A stretch of 64,000 bases of DNA from Methylomonas sp. MK1 (lineage in GTDB: Bacteria > Pseudomonadota > Gammaproteobacteria > Methylococcales > Methylomonadaceae). The stretch is taken from positions 1 to 64,000 of the forward strand of contig NZ_AQOV01000002.1 in NCBI RefSeq assembly GCF_000365425.1. Direction: 5' to 3'. Positions 9,276 through 17,843 of the stretch are shown piece after piece; within the stretch, counting starts at the first letter, position 1, and every line of letters starts with the position of its first letter. Made by a program: the position numbers and the translations under genes. The notes under the pieces are model-generated. The model saw only the letters and a list, made by a program, of their open reading frames with translations, made no database searches and was not told the DNA's origin.

Positions 9276-9857
9276 TTACTCTTCCGGCGCTTCTGGAGTT
9301 TCCGGTTTGTGCGTAGACCGCCAAAACAAGGCAACGCCAATGGCCACCAGTGCGCCCAGGATATACATTTCGTATTTTTTGACCTGGCCCATGATGGACT
9401 CGGCAAATTCGCCGAAGGTGTAACCCAGATAACCGACTGCTATCGCCCAAATGCCGGCGCCGAGGAAGTTAAGCAAGAAAAACTTCAAGGGATGAATCTT
9501 GCTGGCACCGATCACAAACGGCGTGACGTTACGCACGCCGTAGAGAAACCGAAACCCCAATATCACCGGTATCTGATGCTTGTGCAGCAAATCGAAAACC
9601 TTGTCGGTTTTGCTGTGCCAAAGCGGACGTTTCTCCAGAAAAGCGATACCCTTCCAACGGCCCAGATAGAAAAAAGTCTGGTCGCCGGCAAAGGTACCCA
9701 AAAACGCCGTTAGCATCACCCATTCCAACTGCAAATAGCCGCCATGCGCCAAAAAGCCGGCGATGACCAGAATGGTTTCGCCTTCCAGATACGTACCGAT
9801 AAACAAGGCTAGATAGCCGTAATCGATAACCAGCTGCTGTAAATCATTAAAATCCAT
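9276..9857 (-). CDS. DedA family membrane protein
   Basis: A 193-residue DedA/SNARE-associated (VTT) family protein. Several hydrophobic segments are visible, with family marks: the E and G residues in FIGTYLEGETIL, GDQTFFYLGR, and GFRFLYGVRNVTPFVIGAS, which holds the conserved arginine and proline. DedA proteins are thought to move undecaprenyl phosphate or other lipids across the membrane. It is placed between the Cys-rich precursor (29 bp upstream) and the MNIO gene (3 bp downstream), so it is expressed with them. Its link to peptide maturation is unknown; it may serve the membrane step that DoxX-type proteins serve in related operons. Confidence 0.88.
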   Translation of the reverse strand: MDFNDLQQLVIDYGYLALFIGTYLEGETILVIAGFLAHGGYLQLEWVMLTAFLGTFAGDQTFFYLGRWKGIAFLEKRPLWHSKTDKVFDLLHKHQIPVILGFRFLYGVRNVTPFVIGASKIHPLKFFLLNFLGAGIWAIAVGYLGYTFGEFAESIMGQVKKYEMYILGALVAIGVALFWRSTHKPETPEAPEE

Positions 9858-9886
9858 AGTGTCGGTCTATTGGCGATAAGTCGAAA

Positions 9887-10459
9887 TTAATGGCCGGCGG
9901 TTTTGTCTGCGTCCATTTTACTTCCGCAACTGCCTTCCTCGCCTTTCATCATGGCGCCACAGCTATGTTCGCCGGCTTTTTTGTCGCCACCCATCATGGC
10001 ACCGCAGTTGCCTTCTTCGGCTTTTTTAGACTTATCGGCACCGTGATCCATACCGCCCATGCTGCCCATACTCATCATGCCGCCGCCAGTCATCATGCCC
10101 ATGCCACAAGCACCTTCTTTACCCTTCATCATCGCGCCGCAAGCGCTCTCCATGCCTTTCTTCATTTTGCCGCCGCTCATCATGCCGCCGCACATGCCTT
10201 CACCGCATGAGCCTTCGGTTTTCTTGACTTCGGCTTTTTTAGCGTCGCCTTTTTTAACGCCGTTGCCGTCAATCGCGTTGGAACCGCAGGCGCCTTGGCT
10301 AATTTTGCCGTTGGAATGATTGTCGGCAACTTGCATATAGCCGCTGGACAGCTCGGAAACAGCGAATGGGTTGGCATCGGCTTGCACGTTGACAGCCATA
10401 CCGGACAAAAGCGCACCGCCCATCGCGGCGGCCAGCGGAGATTTATTAAATTTTTTCAT
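9887..10459 (-). CDS. Bufferin/HvfA-like Cys-Met-rich RiPP precursor
   Basis: A 190-residue secreted protein. The signal peptide ends near MAVNVQADA, followed by the HvfA-type block NPFAVSELSSGYMQVA. The rest is low complexity, with eight cysteines at 58, 85, 90, 107, 118, 152, 167 and 178, every one followed by Gly and most in an E-[GS]-x-C-G setting (EGSCGE, EGMCGG, EGACG, EGNCG, EEGSCG). The mature part has about 21 methionines, many as MM pairs, plus Lys and His. Such proteins are modified on the EGxCG cysteines by MNIO enzymes and then bind copper or other metals. It is the first gene of the operon. It has more motifs than most family members I know; metal and modification are inferred. 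Confidence 0.9.
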   Translation of the reverse strand: MKKFNKSPLAAAMGGALLSGMAVNVQADANPFAVSELSSGYMQVADNHSNGKISQGACGSNAIDGNGVKKGDAKKAEVKKTEGSCGEGMCGGMMSGGKMKKGMESACGAMMKGKEGACGMGMMTGGGMMSMGSMGGMDHGADKSKKAEEGNCGAMMGGDKKAGEHSCGAMMKGEEGSCGSKMDADKTAGH

Positions 10460-10566
10460 GCGTTTATCCTCTCGTGTGATTTTTTAATTATATTGCTCCA
10501 GCATATAACTGCCGGGGCTTACGACTGACGCGTAATCTTTATGGCTCTACTCTGATTATTGCATAT

Positions 10567-11202
10567 TCAGTCTAAATTCTTTGCCTTAAATTCGCAGACA
10601 TCGGCGATGCAGCAAGCACCGCAACGCGGCTTCCTGGCCACGCAAATATAGCGACCGTGCAAAATCAATAAATGATGTGCGTCTTTCTTATATTGCTTGG
10701 GCACGGTTTTATCCAGCTTCCGCTCGACTTCCAGTACATTTTTGCCCGGCGCCAGACCGATTCGGTTGGCAACCCGAAAAATATGCGTGTCCACGGCAAT
10801 GGTCGGTTCGCCAAATGCGGTGTTTAAAATTACATTCGCCGTTTTGCGGCCTACCCCGGCCAGCGCCTCCAGCGCTTCCCGCTCGCGCGGCACTTCTCCG
10901 CCATGCTGTTCCAGTAGAGTCTGACAAAGTTTTATGACATTTGCCGCCTTGCTGTTGAATAAGCCGATAGTTTTGATGTGCTCCTTTAAACCGTCTTCAC
11001 CCAAGGCCAGGATCGCCTGCGGGGTATTCGCAACCGGAAACAGCTTGGCAGTCGCCTTGTTGACGCCCTTATCGGTCGCTTGCGCCGACAACACCACCGC
11101 CACCAATAATTCGAACGGGGTAGTGAAATTTAGTTCGGTGGTCGGATTGGGCGTGGCTTCTGCCAAGCGCTGGAATATCAACAGGCGTTTTTCGTTATTC
11201 AT
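10567..11202 (-). CDS. nth: Endonuclease III
   Basis: A DNA glycosylase/AP lyase that removes oxidised pyrimidines. From the ATG at 11202 the protein has 211 residues, equal to E. coli Nth. The helix-hairpin-helix with catalytic Lys is in LAGVGRKTANVIL, the catalytic Asp in VDTHIFRVANR, and the [4Fe-4S] cysteines follow the C-x6-C-x2-C-x5-C spacing in CVARKPRCGACCIADVC. The frame is open 20 codons further upstream, but the family length and the MNNEKR start favour 11202. It stands alone, about 100 bp upstream (in map terms left) of nothing co-directional except the precursor operon. Confidence 0.96.
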   Translation of the reverse strand: MNNEKRLLIFQRLAEATPNPTTELNFTTPFELLVAVVLSAQATDKGVNKATAKLFPVANTPQAILALGEDGLKEHIKTIGLFNSKAANVIKLCQTLLEQHGGEVPREREALEALAGVGRKTANVILNTAFGEPTIAVDTHIFRVANRIGLAPGKNVLEVERKLDKTVPKQYKKDAHHLLILHGRYICVARKPRCGACCIADVCEFKAKNLD

Positions 11203-11413
11203 GCTCAAAAATGGATTCAAAGCCAAGCTTTCCAGGATTATCCCGGCTTGCAAGGTAAACATTGGTAGCGTCCTTATTCGCCCGCTAAAGCGATAAGAAA
11301 ACGAGTAATTTAAATTGCCACATTTATTTTGGAACCAAACTCCCGCGCATCAAGTCACTAGCTAGCACTCAGAACGGGTGCGAAAAATCACAACAATTCA
11401 ATTCGGGGGAATT

Positions 11414-11749
11414 ATGAAAATATTTACAGCTATTTCTATTAGTGCATTACTGTTCGCTAGCACCGGCGTATTCGCCGAAGAACACGCTGCCGCGGCACTG
11501 GAGCACGCAAATCAGGCGGTCACTCACGGTAAAGCCGGCCATAGCCCGATTTTGGTGGAACATGCCGAAGCCGCCTTAACCCATGCCAAAAAAGGCGCCG
11601 AAGTCGCCAAGGGCGAATCTAAAACGCATCTCGATGCCGGGGTAAAATCGTTGGAAAGCGCGATCGAGCACGGCAAAATGGGCCATGCCGACGTAGCTAC
11701 TAAAGCGGCGGAAGAAGCCGTCGGCCATATCAAGGCCGGCAACAAATAG
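11414..11749 (+). CDS. SmbP-like small metal-binding periplasmic protein
   Basis: A 111-residue exported protein. The signal peptide ends at GVFAEE. The mature part is built from repeated short helices with regularly spaced histidines (ALEHANQAVTHGKAGH, HAEAALTHAKKG, SAIEHGKMGHADVA, AVGHIKAG). This is the pattern of SmbP, the small copper-binding protein of Nitrosomonas. A GGGGGA ribosome site precedes the ATG at 11414. A perfect 13-bp hairpin follows at 11767-11800. It probably sequesters copper or other divalent metal in the periplasm; the metal is inferred. Confidence 0.82.
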   Translation: MKIFTAISISALLFASTGVFAEEHAAAALEHANQAVTHGKAGHSPILVEHAEAALTHAKKGAEVAKGESKTHLDAGVKSLESAIEHGKMGHADVATKAAEEAVGHIKAGNK

Positions 11750-11766
11750 ATCCATTCGCGATCAAA

Positions 11767-11800
11767 TAGGTAGAGACGCAAAATTCAGCGTCTCTACCTA
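11767..11800. terminator. Perfect 13-bp hairpin between convergent smbP-like gene and thyA
   Basis: Arms 11767-11779 and 11788-11800 are perfectly complementary with an 8-nt loop. It lies between two converging genes, ending 5 bp before the thyA stop, and could end transcription from both sides. There is no clear T run, so it may be a repeat-type hairpin instead. Confidence 0.6.
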
Positions 11801-11805
11801 CTTCC

Positions 11806-12639
11806 CTAAACTGAAACAGCACCGGCGATATGCCGATGCGCTTGATAATCCAGCAACTCGAAGTCGGCAAATTCATAGGAAAATAGCGATTCCGGGCGAC
11901 GCTTGAATTGTAGTTGCGGTGGCGCTAAGGGTTGCCGGCTGAGTTGTAATTCAACTTGTTCAAAATGGTTGCGATAGATATGCACGTCGCCGAACGACAT
12001 GATCAACTCACCCACGTCCAAGCTGCATTGTTGCGCCAGCATATGGGTCAACAAGGCCACACTCGCTTGATTGTAGGGCACACCCAAAAAGCAATCGGCA
12101 CTGCGCTGGGTCATCATGCAGGACAACTTGCCGTTCGCCACATAAAATTGATACAACACATGGCAGGGCGGCAGGGCCATGCGCCCGGCAGCAGCATTCT
12201 CGCGCGGGCCTACGGTTTCATCCGGCAAAAATGCCACATTCCAGCCGCTGACGATGTGCCGACGCGAATCCGGTTTGTTTTTTAAACCGTCCAGCAAAAT
12301 CTGCATCTGATCGTAACGCTCGCCATGCGGCCCCAACCAGTTACGCCACTGTGCACCGTATACCGGCCCCAGCTCGCCGTCCGGCGTGGCCCACTCATCC
12401 CAAATCGTTACACCGTGATCATTCAAATATTGGATATTGGTATCGCCGCGCAAAAACCACAACAGTTCGTAAGCAATGGATTTGAAATGCAACTTCTTGG
12501 TGGTCAGTAACGGAAAGCCGTTCGCCAAGTTGTAGCGTATCTGCCGACCGAACAAGGAGCGAGTACCGGTACCGGTGCGATCGCTTTTGTCGATGCCGTT
12601 AGCCATGATGTCGGCGAGAAGATCTAGGTAGGGTTGCAT
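11806..12639 (-). CDS. thyA: Thymidylate synthase
   Basis: Converts dUMP to dTMP using methylene-tetrahydrofolate. The 277-residue protein has the full ThyA set: the folate/phosphate loop [12 protein letters not shown], the active-site block [13 protein letters not shown] with the catalytic Cys, [13 protein letters not shown], and the C-terminal GDVHIYRNH. The C-terminus reads GAVSV in place of the more usual PVAV-type end. Its stop is next to the shared hairpin with the SmbP-like gene. It is a monocistronic housekeeping gene as far as the window shows. Confidence 0.97.
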   Translation of the reverse strand: MQPYLDLLADIMANGIDKSDRTGTGTRSLFGRQIRYNLANGFPLLTTKKLHFKSIAYELLWFLRGDTNIQYLNDHGVTIWDEWATPDGELGPVYGAQWRNWLGPHGERYDQMQILLDGLKNKPDSRRHIVSGWNVAFLPDETVGPRENAAAGRMALPPCHVLYQFYVANGKLSCMMTQRSADCFLGVPYNQASVALLTHMLAQQCSLDVGELIMSFGDVHIYRNHFEQVELQLSRQPLAPPQLQFKRRPESLFSYEFADFELLDYQAHRHIAGAVSV

Positions 12640-13140
12640 AGTGCTCTTAGGTCGAAAATTGGCGGGCAGTATAACTTGCCGGCTTGATGAATACGACTGT
12701 CACATGGTGGTGTTTAAGCAGCATTGATGGCTGCCACCGAGAAGCTTAGCGGCACGGCAAAACCGCTTGTCGGTAGCCATAAACGTTTCGTGGGCACCGC
12801 CAACGGATAAAATGGCGCCGCTGAAAAGCTCGGAGGCAACAACCGAGCGTTGGCGGTTGTTGCCGGGATGTTCATCGACACCATTGAACGAAGTGGCGGT
12901 ACCATCAATCAATTCGCTGTAGCATCCAAGCGAAAGTGTTGGTTTTTTTTACACTGGCGACCAAAATCAACGCGGCTTCCGCTGCCGCTCTTCAATAACC
13001 CGATTAGTTTTAAACACTTAACCATAGTGGCGCCAATTTTGCTGGTGGTTTTACGAATAGTCGAAAACCTTTAGGCACTGACTACGCAAACCCTTGAAAC
13101 CAAACGATAGACCAACAGCGCAGCAACTTCGGAGAACGCC
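12640..13140. other. 500-bp intergenic region without a supported gene
   Basis: Short frames exist on both strands (for example 12700-12912 minus), but none resembles a family I know and none has a good ribosome site. A perfect 10-bp hairpin lies at 12835-12844 / 12855-12864 with a 10-nt loop. The region could be a decayed gene or mobile element remnant; I cannot name it. The right end supplies the GGAGAACGCC ribosome site for the gene at 13141. Confidence 0.4.
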
Positions 13141-13983
13141 ATGCAATTTAAAATTTTATTACCTTCAGCTTTATTGGCACTTTCCGCCATACCGACCGCA
13201 AGTTCCGCGCAAGGTGTGAGTTTGGCAGCGGGCTTTACAGACTTCAGCACATGGAGCCTTTATGGCTCGGCAACTGCAATTAACGCAACTCCCGGCAATG
13301 GCTTTACCTACAGCAACTTGGAATTGACCTCACCGGGAACTGGCGGTAGCGCTGGCGCCGGATTTGCTCCGGCCGCTATTACGCTAGACTTCAACCAAGC
13401 CTTCAGCTTTGACTTTCATTTCTTTATTCCGGCCAACACCGGTATTCGCGGAGACGGTTTAACTTTCACGTTATCGGATACACCCGGTATTGGCGGCGGC
13501 GGTTCGGATTTGGGCTACGCCGGACTATCAAACAGCCTGGCATTCGCTGTCGATACATTTAATTTCGGCGGCGAACCGGAATCTCCCAGTATTCAGATTC
13601 TACAAAATGGCGATGTCAATCCGCTGGCCTACACCGAAACAGGCTTGGGGGATTCAATCAGAGACCCAAACTGGCAATGGCGCGCTACTTTTACCTACAC
13701 GCCATCGGGTTTGCAGGATGAAACTGGCGATCTGACCGGCACTATTTACCATGCAGATTTGGGCACGTTTTCTGTCACCGCTACGTCAGTGGATTTAAGC
13801 AACCTGGGTACGGCAGTGGCAGCTGGGCATCAGTTGTATTATGGTTTTACTGCCGGGAACGGTTTAGCCGACGACGGCCATTTTGTCACTTCGGCGACCC
13901 CCGTGCCTGTTCCGGCTGCGATATGGTTGTTCGGCACTTCTATCGCCGGGTTGTTTGGGTTCAACCGTCGCCGTTCGGCATAA
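13141..13983 (+). CDS. PEP-CTERM/VPLPA-type secreted protein with L-type lectin-like fold
   Basis: A 280-residue exported protein. The signal peptide ends near ASSAQG. The body has the look of a legume-lectin-like beta sandwich: a long beta-rich region with GDGLTFTLSD and NSLAFAVDTF, the latter matching the AVEFDT-type strand of L-type lectins. The C-terminus is a sorting tail: VPVPAAIWLFG, a hydrophobic stretch, then FNRRRSA. Such tails are handled by exosortase-type enzymes and place the protein in the envelope or exopolysaccharide. Two similar tails occur at 49048 and 49992. Sugar binding is inferred from fold resemblance only. GGAGAACGCC precedes the ATG. Confidence 0.8.
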   Translation: MQFKILLPSALLALSAIPTASSAQGVSLAAGFTDFSTWSLYGSATAINATPGNGFTYSNLELTSPGTGGSAGAGFAPAAITLDFNQAFSFDFHFFIPANTGIRGDGLTFTLSDTPGIGGGGSDLGYAGLSNSLAFAVDTFNFGGEPESPSIQILQNGDVNPLAYTETGLGDSIRDPNWQWRATFTYTPSGLQDETGDLTGTIYHADLGTFSVTATSVDLSNLGTAVAAGHQLYYGFTAGNGLADDGHFVTSATPVPVPAAIWLFGTSIAGLFGFNRRRSA

Positions 13984-14317
13984 CAGCTTTCGAACTCTTT
14001 CCCATTAGCCAAATTGGCGTGATTTTCACGCCAATTTGTTTGGTTGGACTAAATCAATAGGCTAGCAAAAACAAATAGCCGCCATTACGGAAACTCTGAA
14101 GAAGTTGATTCCAAAGATACCCTAAAGGGCACAAGTGACTTCACAAGCTCTCGGCAACTGCTCCTGCGAACTCCCGCATTCTTGCAGTGGATCACGAACG
14201 GAATCAATAACATACCTGGTCTCCATGCCCTGCGGGTACTGAGCCTGTCGCAGGACTAAGCACGTTGGACTCAACAATTCCGCTAAAAGCTCAACCGTTG
14301 GCAGATAGAAATATGCC
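13984..14317. other. Intergenic region with terminator and repeat fragment
   Basis: Apart from the hairpin at 14011-14037 there is no gene. At 14224-14255 there is a short inverted piece (CCTGCGGG ... and CTGTCGCAGG) that resembles dispersed intergenic repeats; its first 16 bases recur with one mismatch at 33460-33475. Confidence 0.4.
14011..14037 (+). terminator. Terminator-like hairpin after the PEP-CTERM lectin gene
   Basis: Perfect 12-bp stem (14011-14022 with 14026-14037) and a 3-nt loop, 28 bp after the stop codon, followed by a T/G-rich stretch. Position and shape support transcription termination of the gene at 13141-13983. Confidence 0.7.
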
Positions 14318-14683
14318 TCAAAGTGTCTCAGCCAAAGCCCTGGAACTCCTAAATTCCAGCAATTTGCCATAGGCCATCGGCTTGGCATGCGGATAACCCT
14401 GCCCAAATTCGCAAGCCATTTCCCGCAAAATCAATTCTTGCGCGGGCCGTTCGACGCCTCCGGCTATGGTTTTTAGTCCCAGGCTTTTGACCATGGCCGA
14501 AATCGCCCGAATAATGGCTTTACTTTCCGCGGCCATATCGGCGTCCGAAACAAGGGATTTGTCGATTTTCAGAAACTCCAATGGCAGACGGCGAAGATTA
14601 TTCAAAGAAGAATAGCCGTTGCCAAAATCGTTGATCGCGGTCTCGACCCCGTGCGACTTTAATTCCCGCAAACGATCAGAGTT
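14318..14683 (-). pseudogene. Degenerate fragment of an EAL (c-di-GMP phosphodiesterase) domain
   Basis: Only the C-terminal half of an EAL domain is encoded. Recognisable pieces are NDFGNGYSSLNNLRRLPLEF, LKIDKSLV, ISAMVKSLGLKTIAGGVE and FGQGYPHAKPM. The first half, including the EAL motif itself, is missing, and the upstream part of the frame is unrelated. Key residues are lost in what remains: the DDFG motif reads NDFG, and the catalytic Glu of the IAEGVE motif is Gly. It has no plausible start or ribosome site for a functional protein, so I call it a relic. It could have been part of a larger GGDEF-EAL protein. Confidence 0.8.
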
Positions 14684-14874
14684 TGAAGCGGCTGGATATT
14701 GCCGAAAAGACTGATACACTTCGCCGTCAAGCTCATGCCCGGAAATTAGTAGCCGGCAAAACCACCGTTTTTTTGCGTGATGCAAGACTGGCACTGAGCA
14801 ATAGAAAAAATTTATTTACACTGATCGCGAGCTGAGTAATAGTTTTGCCGTAGCGTTTAATCAACAGGAATCCA

Positions 14875-15465
14875 ATGAAAAATATGTTCTTCGTTTTTGC
14901 CCTGTGCCTGTCCGCCGACAGTTGGGCCGGGGTTTTTAAATGCACTGACGCAAGCGGTCACACTAATTATCAATCGTCGCCCTGCACGGTGGAACACAAA
15001 GCGGTGCAGATGAATACTAAAACCGGCAGCAGCGTCGATTTAAATGCGCTGGAAAGGCAGCAAGCCGCGGAAGCCGAATTGAAAAAGCAGCAGTCTGCGC
15101 AGGAACAAGCCGAGCACCAGACCAAACTCGACGCTATCGCCAAAAATAAACAAGACGCCAGAGTTCAGAGTGAAATGACGCAGACGCTAATTAAGCAAAA
15201 CCCCATGCAATTTTCCGCATTCGCCATCCCACCCTACGACCCGGAAAAACTACCCGCGCAAGTCAAACCCTTCGAAACGCGCCTGCCGGATGTCGAAAAA
15301 TTCCGAAGGCTGGCCGCACAAAAAGCCTTAGCCAGCGGCGAGTGTCAACGCATCGAAGCCGATGAACTAACCGGGAAAAGCAAACCGGATCAGCTAAATT
15401 TTCTGATTAATTGCAGCAGCGGCAAAACCTTTTTGTTCAACGAGGCTGATCTCGTTCAACCATGA
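14875..15465 (+). CDS. DUF4124 domain secreted protein
   Basis: A 196-residue protein with a short signal peptide (MKNMFFVFALCLSADSWAGV) and an N-terminal DUF4124 domain, recognisable from VFKCTDASGHTNYQSSPC with its two cysteines. A charged coiled-coil region (about residues 60-100) follows, then a C-terminal part with two more cysteines. DUF4124 proteins are periplasmic and poorly characterised. The stop overlaps the start of the following SDR gene (ATGA at 15462-15465), so the two are translationally coupled. The start has an AGGAATCC ribosome site. Confidence 0.8.
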   Translation: MKNMFFVFALCLSADSWAGVFKCTDASGHTNYQSSPCTVEHKAVQMNTKTGSSVDLNALERQQAAEAELKKQQSAQEQAEHQTKLDAIAKNKQDARVQSEMTQTLIKQNPMQFSAFAIPPYDPEKLPAQVKPFETRLPDVEKFRRLAAQKALASGECQRIEADELTGKSKPDQLNFLINCSSGKTFLFNEADLVQP

Positions 15466-16295
15466 TTGTCGGCAAAACGCTGTTTATCACCGGCTGCTCT
15501 TCCGGCATCGGTTATCACACCGCTCTGTTTTTGAAACAGCGCGGCCACCGGGTGATTTGCTCCGCGCGTAAGCCCGAGGATGTAGAGCGTTTGCGTGGTG
15601 AAGGCTTCGAATGTCTGCAACTTGATTTGGCGGATTCTTATAGCATTTGCCAAGCGGTGAGTGAGCTAATCGCACTGACCGACGGCAAGATCGATGCGCT
15701 GTTCAACAACGGCGCCTTTGGTCAGCCGGGTGCCGTGGAAGATTTGAATCGGGATGTGCTGCGGCATCAATTCGAAACCAATCTGTTCGGCACCCACGAA
15801 TTAACCAACCTGCTATTACCGCTGATGCGCAAACAGGGCCATGGCCGGGTGATCTATAACAGCTCGGTACTAGGGTTCGTGGCGATGAAGTTTCGCGGCG
15901 CGTATAACGCCAGCAAATTCGCGTTGGAAGGCTTGGCGGATACCTTGCGCTTGGAATTGCGCGGCACCGGCATTCATATCGTGTTGATCGAACCGGGACC
16001 GATAGCAAGCCGTTTCCGGGAAAATGCCTTTGCTTTGTATCAAAAACATATCGATGCCGAGCATAGTTTTCATAAAGACACCTACAAAGCCATGGAAGCC
16101 CGGCTGCAAAAGCCCGGCCCGGCCGCACCGTTTACGTTACCGGCCACCGCAGTCGCGGAAAAAGTGGCGCATGCCTTGGAGTCGAATCGGCCGAAAATTC
16201 GCTACCGGGTGACAGTGCCCACACATTTGTTTGCTTGGTTGAAACGGCTGCTGCCCAGCGCATGGCTGGATAAGCTGCTAGTCAGCGTCGAATAA
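15462..16295 (+). CDS. Short-chain dehydrogenase/reductase
   Basis: A 277-residue classical SDR. The cofactor loop TGCSSGIG is at the N-terminus, the structural motif is NNGA (a variant of NNAG), the catalytic Ser is in NSSVLG, and the YNASK motif supplies Tyr and Lys. The helix after it, FALEGLADTLRLEL, and IEPGPIASRF are typical of SDRs annotated as acting on retinol- or steroid-like substrates. No acidic residue pattern fixes NAD or NADP preference with confidence. Coupled to the DUF4124 gene by a 4-bp overlap. Its substrate is unknown. Confidence 0.92.
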   Translation: MIVGKTLFITGCSSGIGYHTALFLKQRGHRVICSARKPEDVERLRGEGFECLQLDLADSYSICQAVSELIALTDGKIDALFNNGAFGQPGAVEDLNRDVLRHQFETNLFGTHELTNLLLPLMRKQGHGRVIYNSSVLGFVAMKFRGAYNASKFALEGLADTLRLELRGTGIHIVLIEPGPIASRFRENAFALYQKHIDAEHSFHKDTYKAMEARLQKPGPAAPFTLPATAVAEKVAHALESNRPKIRYRVTVPTHLFAWLKRLLPSAWLDKLLVSVE

Positions 16296-16459
16296 GGCCG
16301 CAGCGGCATTTTTCCACCGCCGAAAAAACCATAAAAACCGCTATAAACAGACTAGCAAACAGAATGAACTGTGCTATCATCCCGGCCCAACATGTAGTGG
16401 TTAAAGCGGTTGGGTTAGCAGCTATATGTTCTTATAAAAATAACTGTGAGGTTCAATAC

Positions 16460-16840
16460 ATGAAAATTTTAAAAAGTGCTGTTATCGCGTTCTCTTTAGC
16501 TGCTGCCATGGGTTCTTTCTCTACCGCTGCGGTTGCCGAAGCAGGCAGAACTAGCTACAAACCTATCGATGCAATCAATATGGTTCTGGAGCGTATTGCT
16601 ACTGCCGAGACTGCGATTAACAATGGCGCTGAAGACGCTGAAGTTGCAGGTCTGATCAAAAAAGCGGCTGATATTTCCGAAGAAATCAATGCCAACGATA
16701 AAGTTGCCAGAGATAACTCTAAAGTTAGACAACACCTGAAAGCAGCCATCTCTTCTGCTAAAGCTGCTAATTTGCAAGAATCCAAAGAACATTTGGCTAA
16801 AGCGAAAGCAGGCACAGAAGCTTTGAAAAAATTGCTGTAA
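16460..16840 (+). CDS. Small helical periplasmic protein
   Basis: A 126-residue exported protein. The signal peptide ends near AAVAEAG. The mature part is all-helical, Ala/Lys/Glu-rich, with a repeated pattern of Ile-Ala and Ala-Lys heptads (ERIATAETAINNGAEDAE, HLKAAISSAKAANLQESKEH). It resembles the SmbP-like protein at 11414 in layout, but it has few histidines (two) and so is unlikely to bind metal in the same way. The ATG at 16460 has a GTGAGG ribosome site. A strong terminator follows. Function unknown. Confidence 0.75.
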   Translation: MKILKSAVIAFSLAAAMGSFSTAAVAEAGRTSYKPIDAINMVLERIATAETAINNGAEDAEVAGLIKKAADISEEINANDKVARDNSKVRQHLKAAISSAKAANLQESKEHLAKAKAGTEALKKLL

Positions 16841-16851
16841 CTCATTACGCG

Positions 16852-16884
16852 CAGGGTGTCTTGCTTCAGGACACCCTGTTTTTT
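16852..16884 (+). terminator. Rho-independent terminator
   Basis: Perfect 9-bp GC-rich stem (16852-16860 with 16870-16878) followed by six T residues (16879-16884), 12 bp after the stop of the small helical protein gene. This is a textbook intrinsic terminator. Confidence 0.9.
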
Positions 16885-16921
16885 GACCTCCGCCAAGCTC
16901 TCGTCGCCTGATCAGGCAAAT

Positions 16922-17743
16922 CTACAAATAAAACAGTTTTTTCTCTATCTGGCTTTCCAGCCAAACCAACAGCTCGGCAGCGCTTGCAGCGTTCGCCTCA
17001 CCTGAATCAAACACCGCACCAGCACTTAATACTTGCCAGCGATTCAGCAACGTATTTAATTTGGCCGCATTAGTCGCGGTGAAATGAAACTGACGAAGCA
17101 CCTGTTTGTATAACTCGGTTCCCGTTGCCGGCAACGCTCCCCTGAGCTTAGTCAGCGCAGAGATCATAGCTTCCACACTAGCTAAACGCGCCTGCATCCA
17201 CGCAGCCACCGATTCTTCATTGATATTCTCCAGTGCCGATTCGGCATTATCCGATACCACTTTTAAACAGTGAATCAATTCGCTGGAGCTGAATTTAACG
17301 GCTATTTCGTAAAACGCCGCAGCCTCCATATCGCGCAGATTGTCGTCGCTATACTCGGCATCGGCTCTGGACAAGCTGATTAGCGGTAGCGTCGGACAAG
17401 GTGCATCGAAAGCCAATTGCGGATAAAAACGCCGTTGGGTTTCGGCGTCGGTGATTTTATCGGCCAAAAAACAACTGCCTAGCGCTTGGTGGCGATGCCC
17501 GGCTATGCCGAAATTGAGCAGAATAGGTTGGGCAACTTCGGGAAACTGCGCCAGCGTATAAGCCACCGCGCCAGCCATCGCAATTTTGCCCACACCGCTA
17601 ATCACCAAGGCAATGTCAGCGTTACGGTATATTGCGAAGGGCTGCTTTTGCGGCAGTTTTTTTAACCGCCAAGCCTGGATTAACGGCTTGGCCTCACAGG
17701 GCAATGCGACAAAGATAAAAGTTGATGGTGCAAAGTCAATCAC
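16922..17743 (-). CDS. Nucleoside phosphorylase-like protein
   Basis: A 273-residue protein of the PNP/UDP phosphorylase superfamily, the group that contains MTA/SAH nucleosidase and futalosine hydrolase. Visible marks are the N-terminal VALPCEAKPLIQAW, the glycine strand VISGVGKIAMAGAVAYTL, LLNFGIAG, and RDMEAAAFYEIA, which is the nucleoside-binding DMEAA motif. The last roughly 90 residues, after KVVSDNAE, go beyond the minimal fold. The true substrate cannot be told from sequence. It is convergent with the gene at 16460 and divergent from rsd. Confidence 0.8.
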   Translation of the reverse strand: MIDFAPSTFIFVALPCEAKPLIQAWRLKKLPQKQPFAIYRNADIALVISGVGKIAMAGAVAYTLAQFPEVAQPILLNFGIAGHRHQALGSCFLADKITDAETQRRFYPQLAFDAPCPTLPLISLSRADAEYSDDNLRDMEAAAFYEIAVKFSSSELIHCLKVVSDNAESALENINEESVAAWMQARLASVEAMISALTKLRGALPATGTELYKQVLRQFHFTATNAAKLNTLLNRWQVLSAGAVFDSGEANAASAAELLVWLESQIEKKLFYL

Positions 17744-17843
17744 AGTTTTTAAGAAAAATTCCCTTATATTTTAATCAATTGTTGAATATTCATGATAATT
17801 CACATAAATTTAAGGTTCGTCAATTTTCAAGGGGAGACGTGCC

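Noticed and set aside
12700..13074. Short frames on both strands as genes
   Set aside because: No family resemblance, no ribosome site, and they overlap each other across a hairpin.
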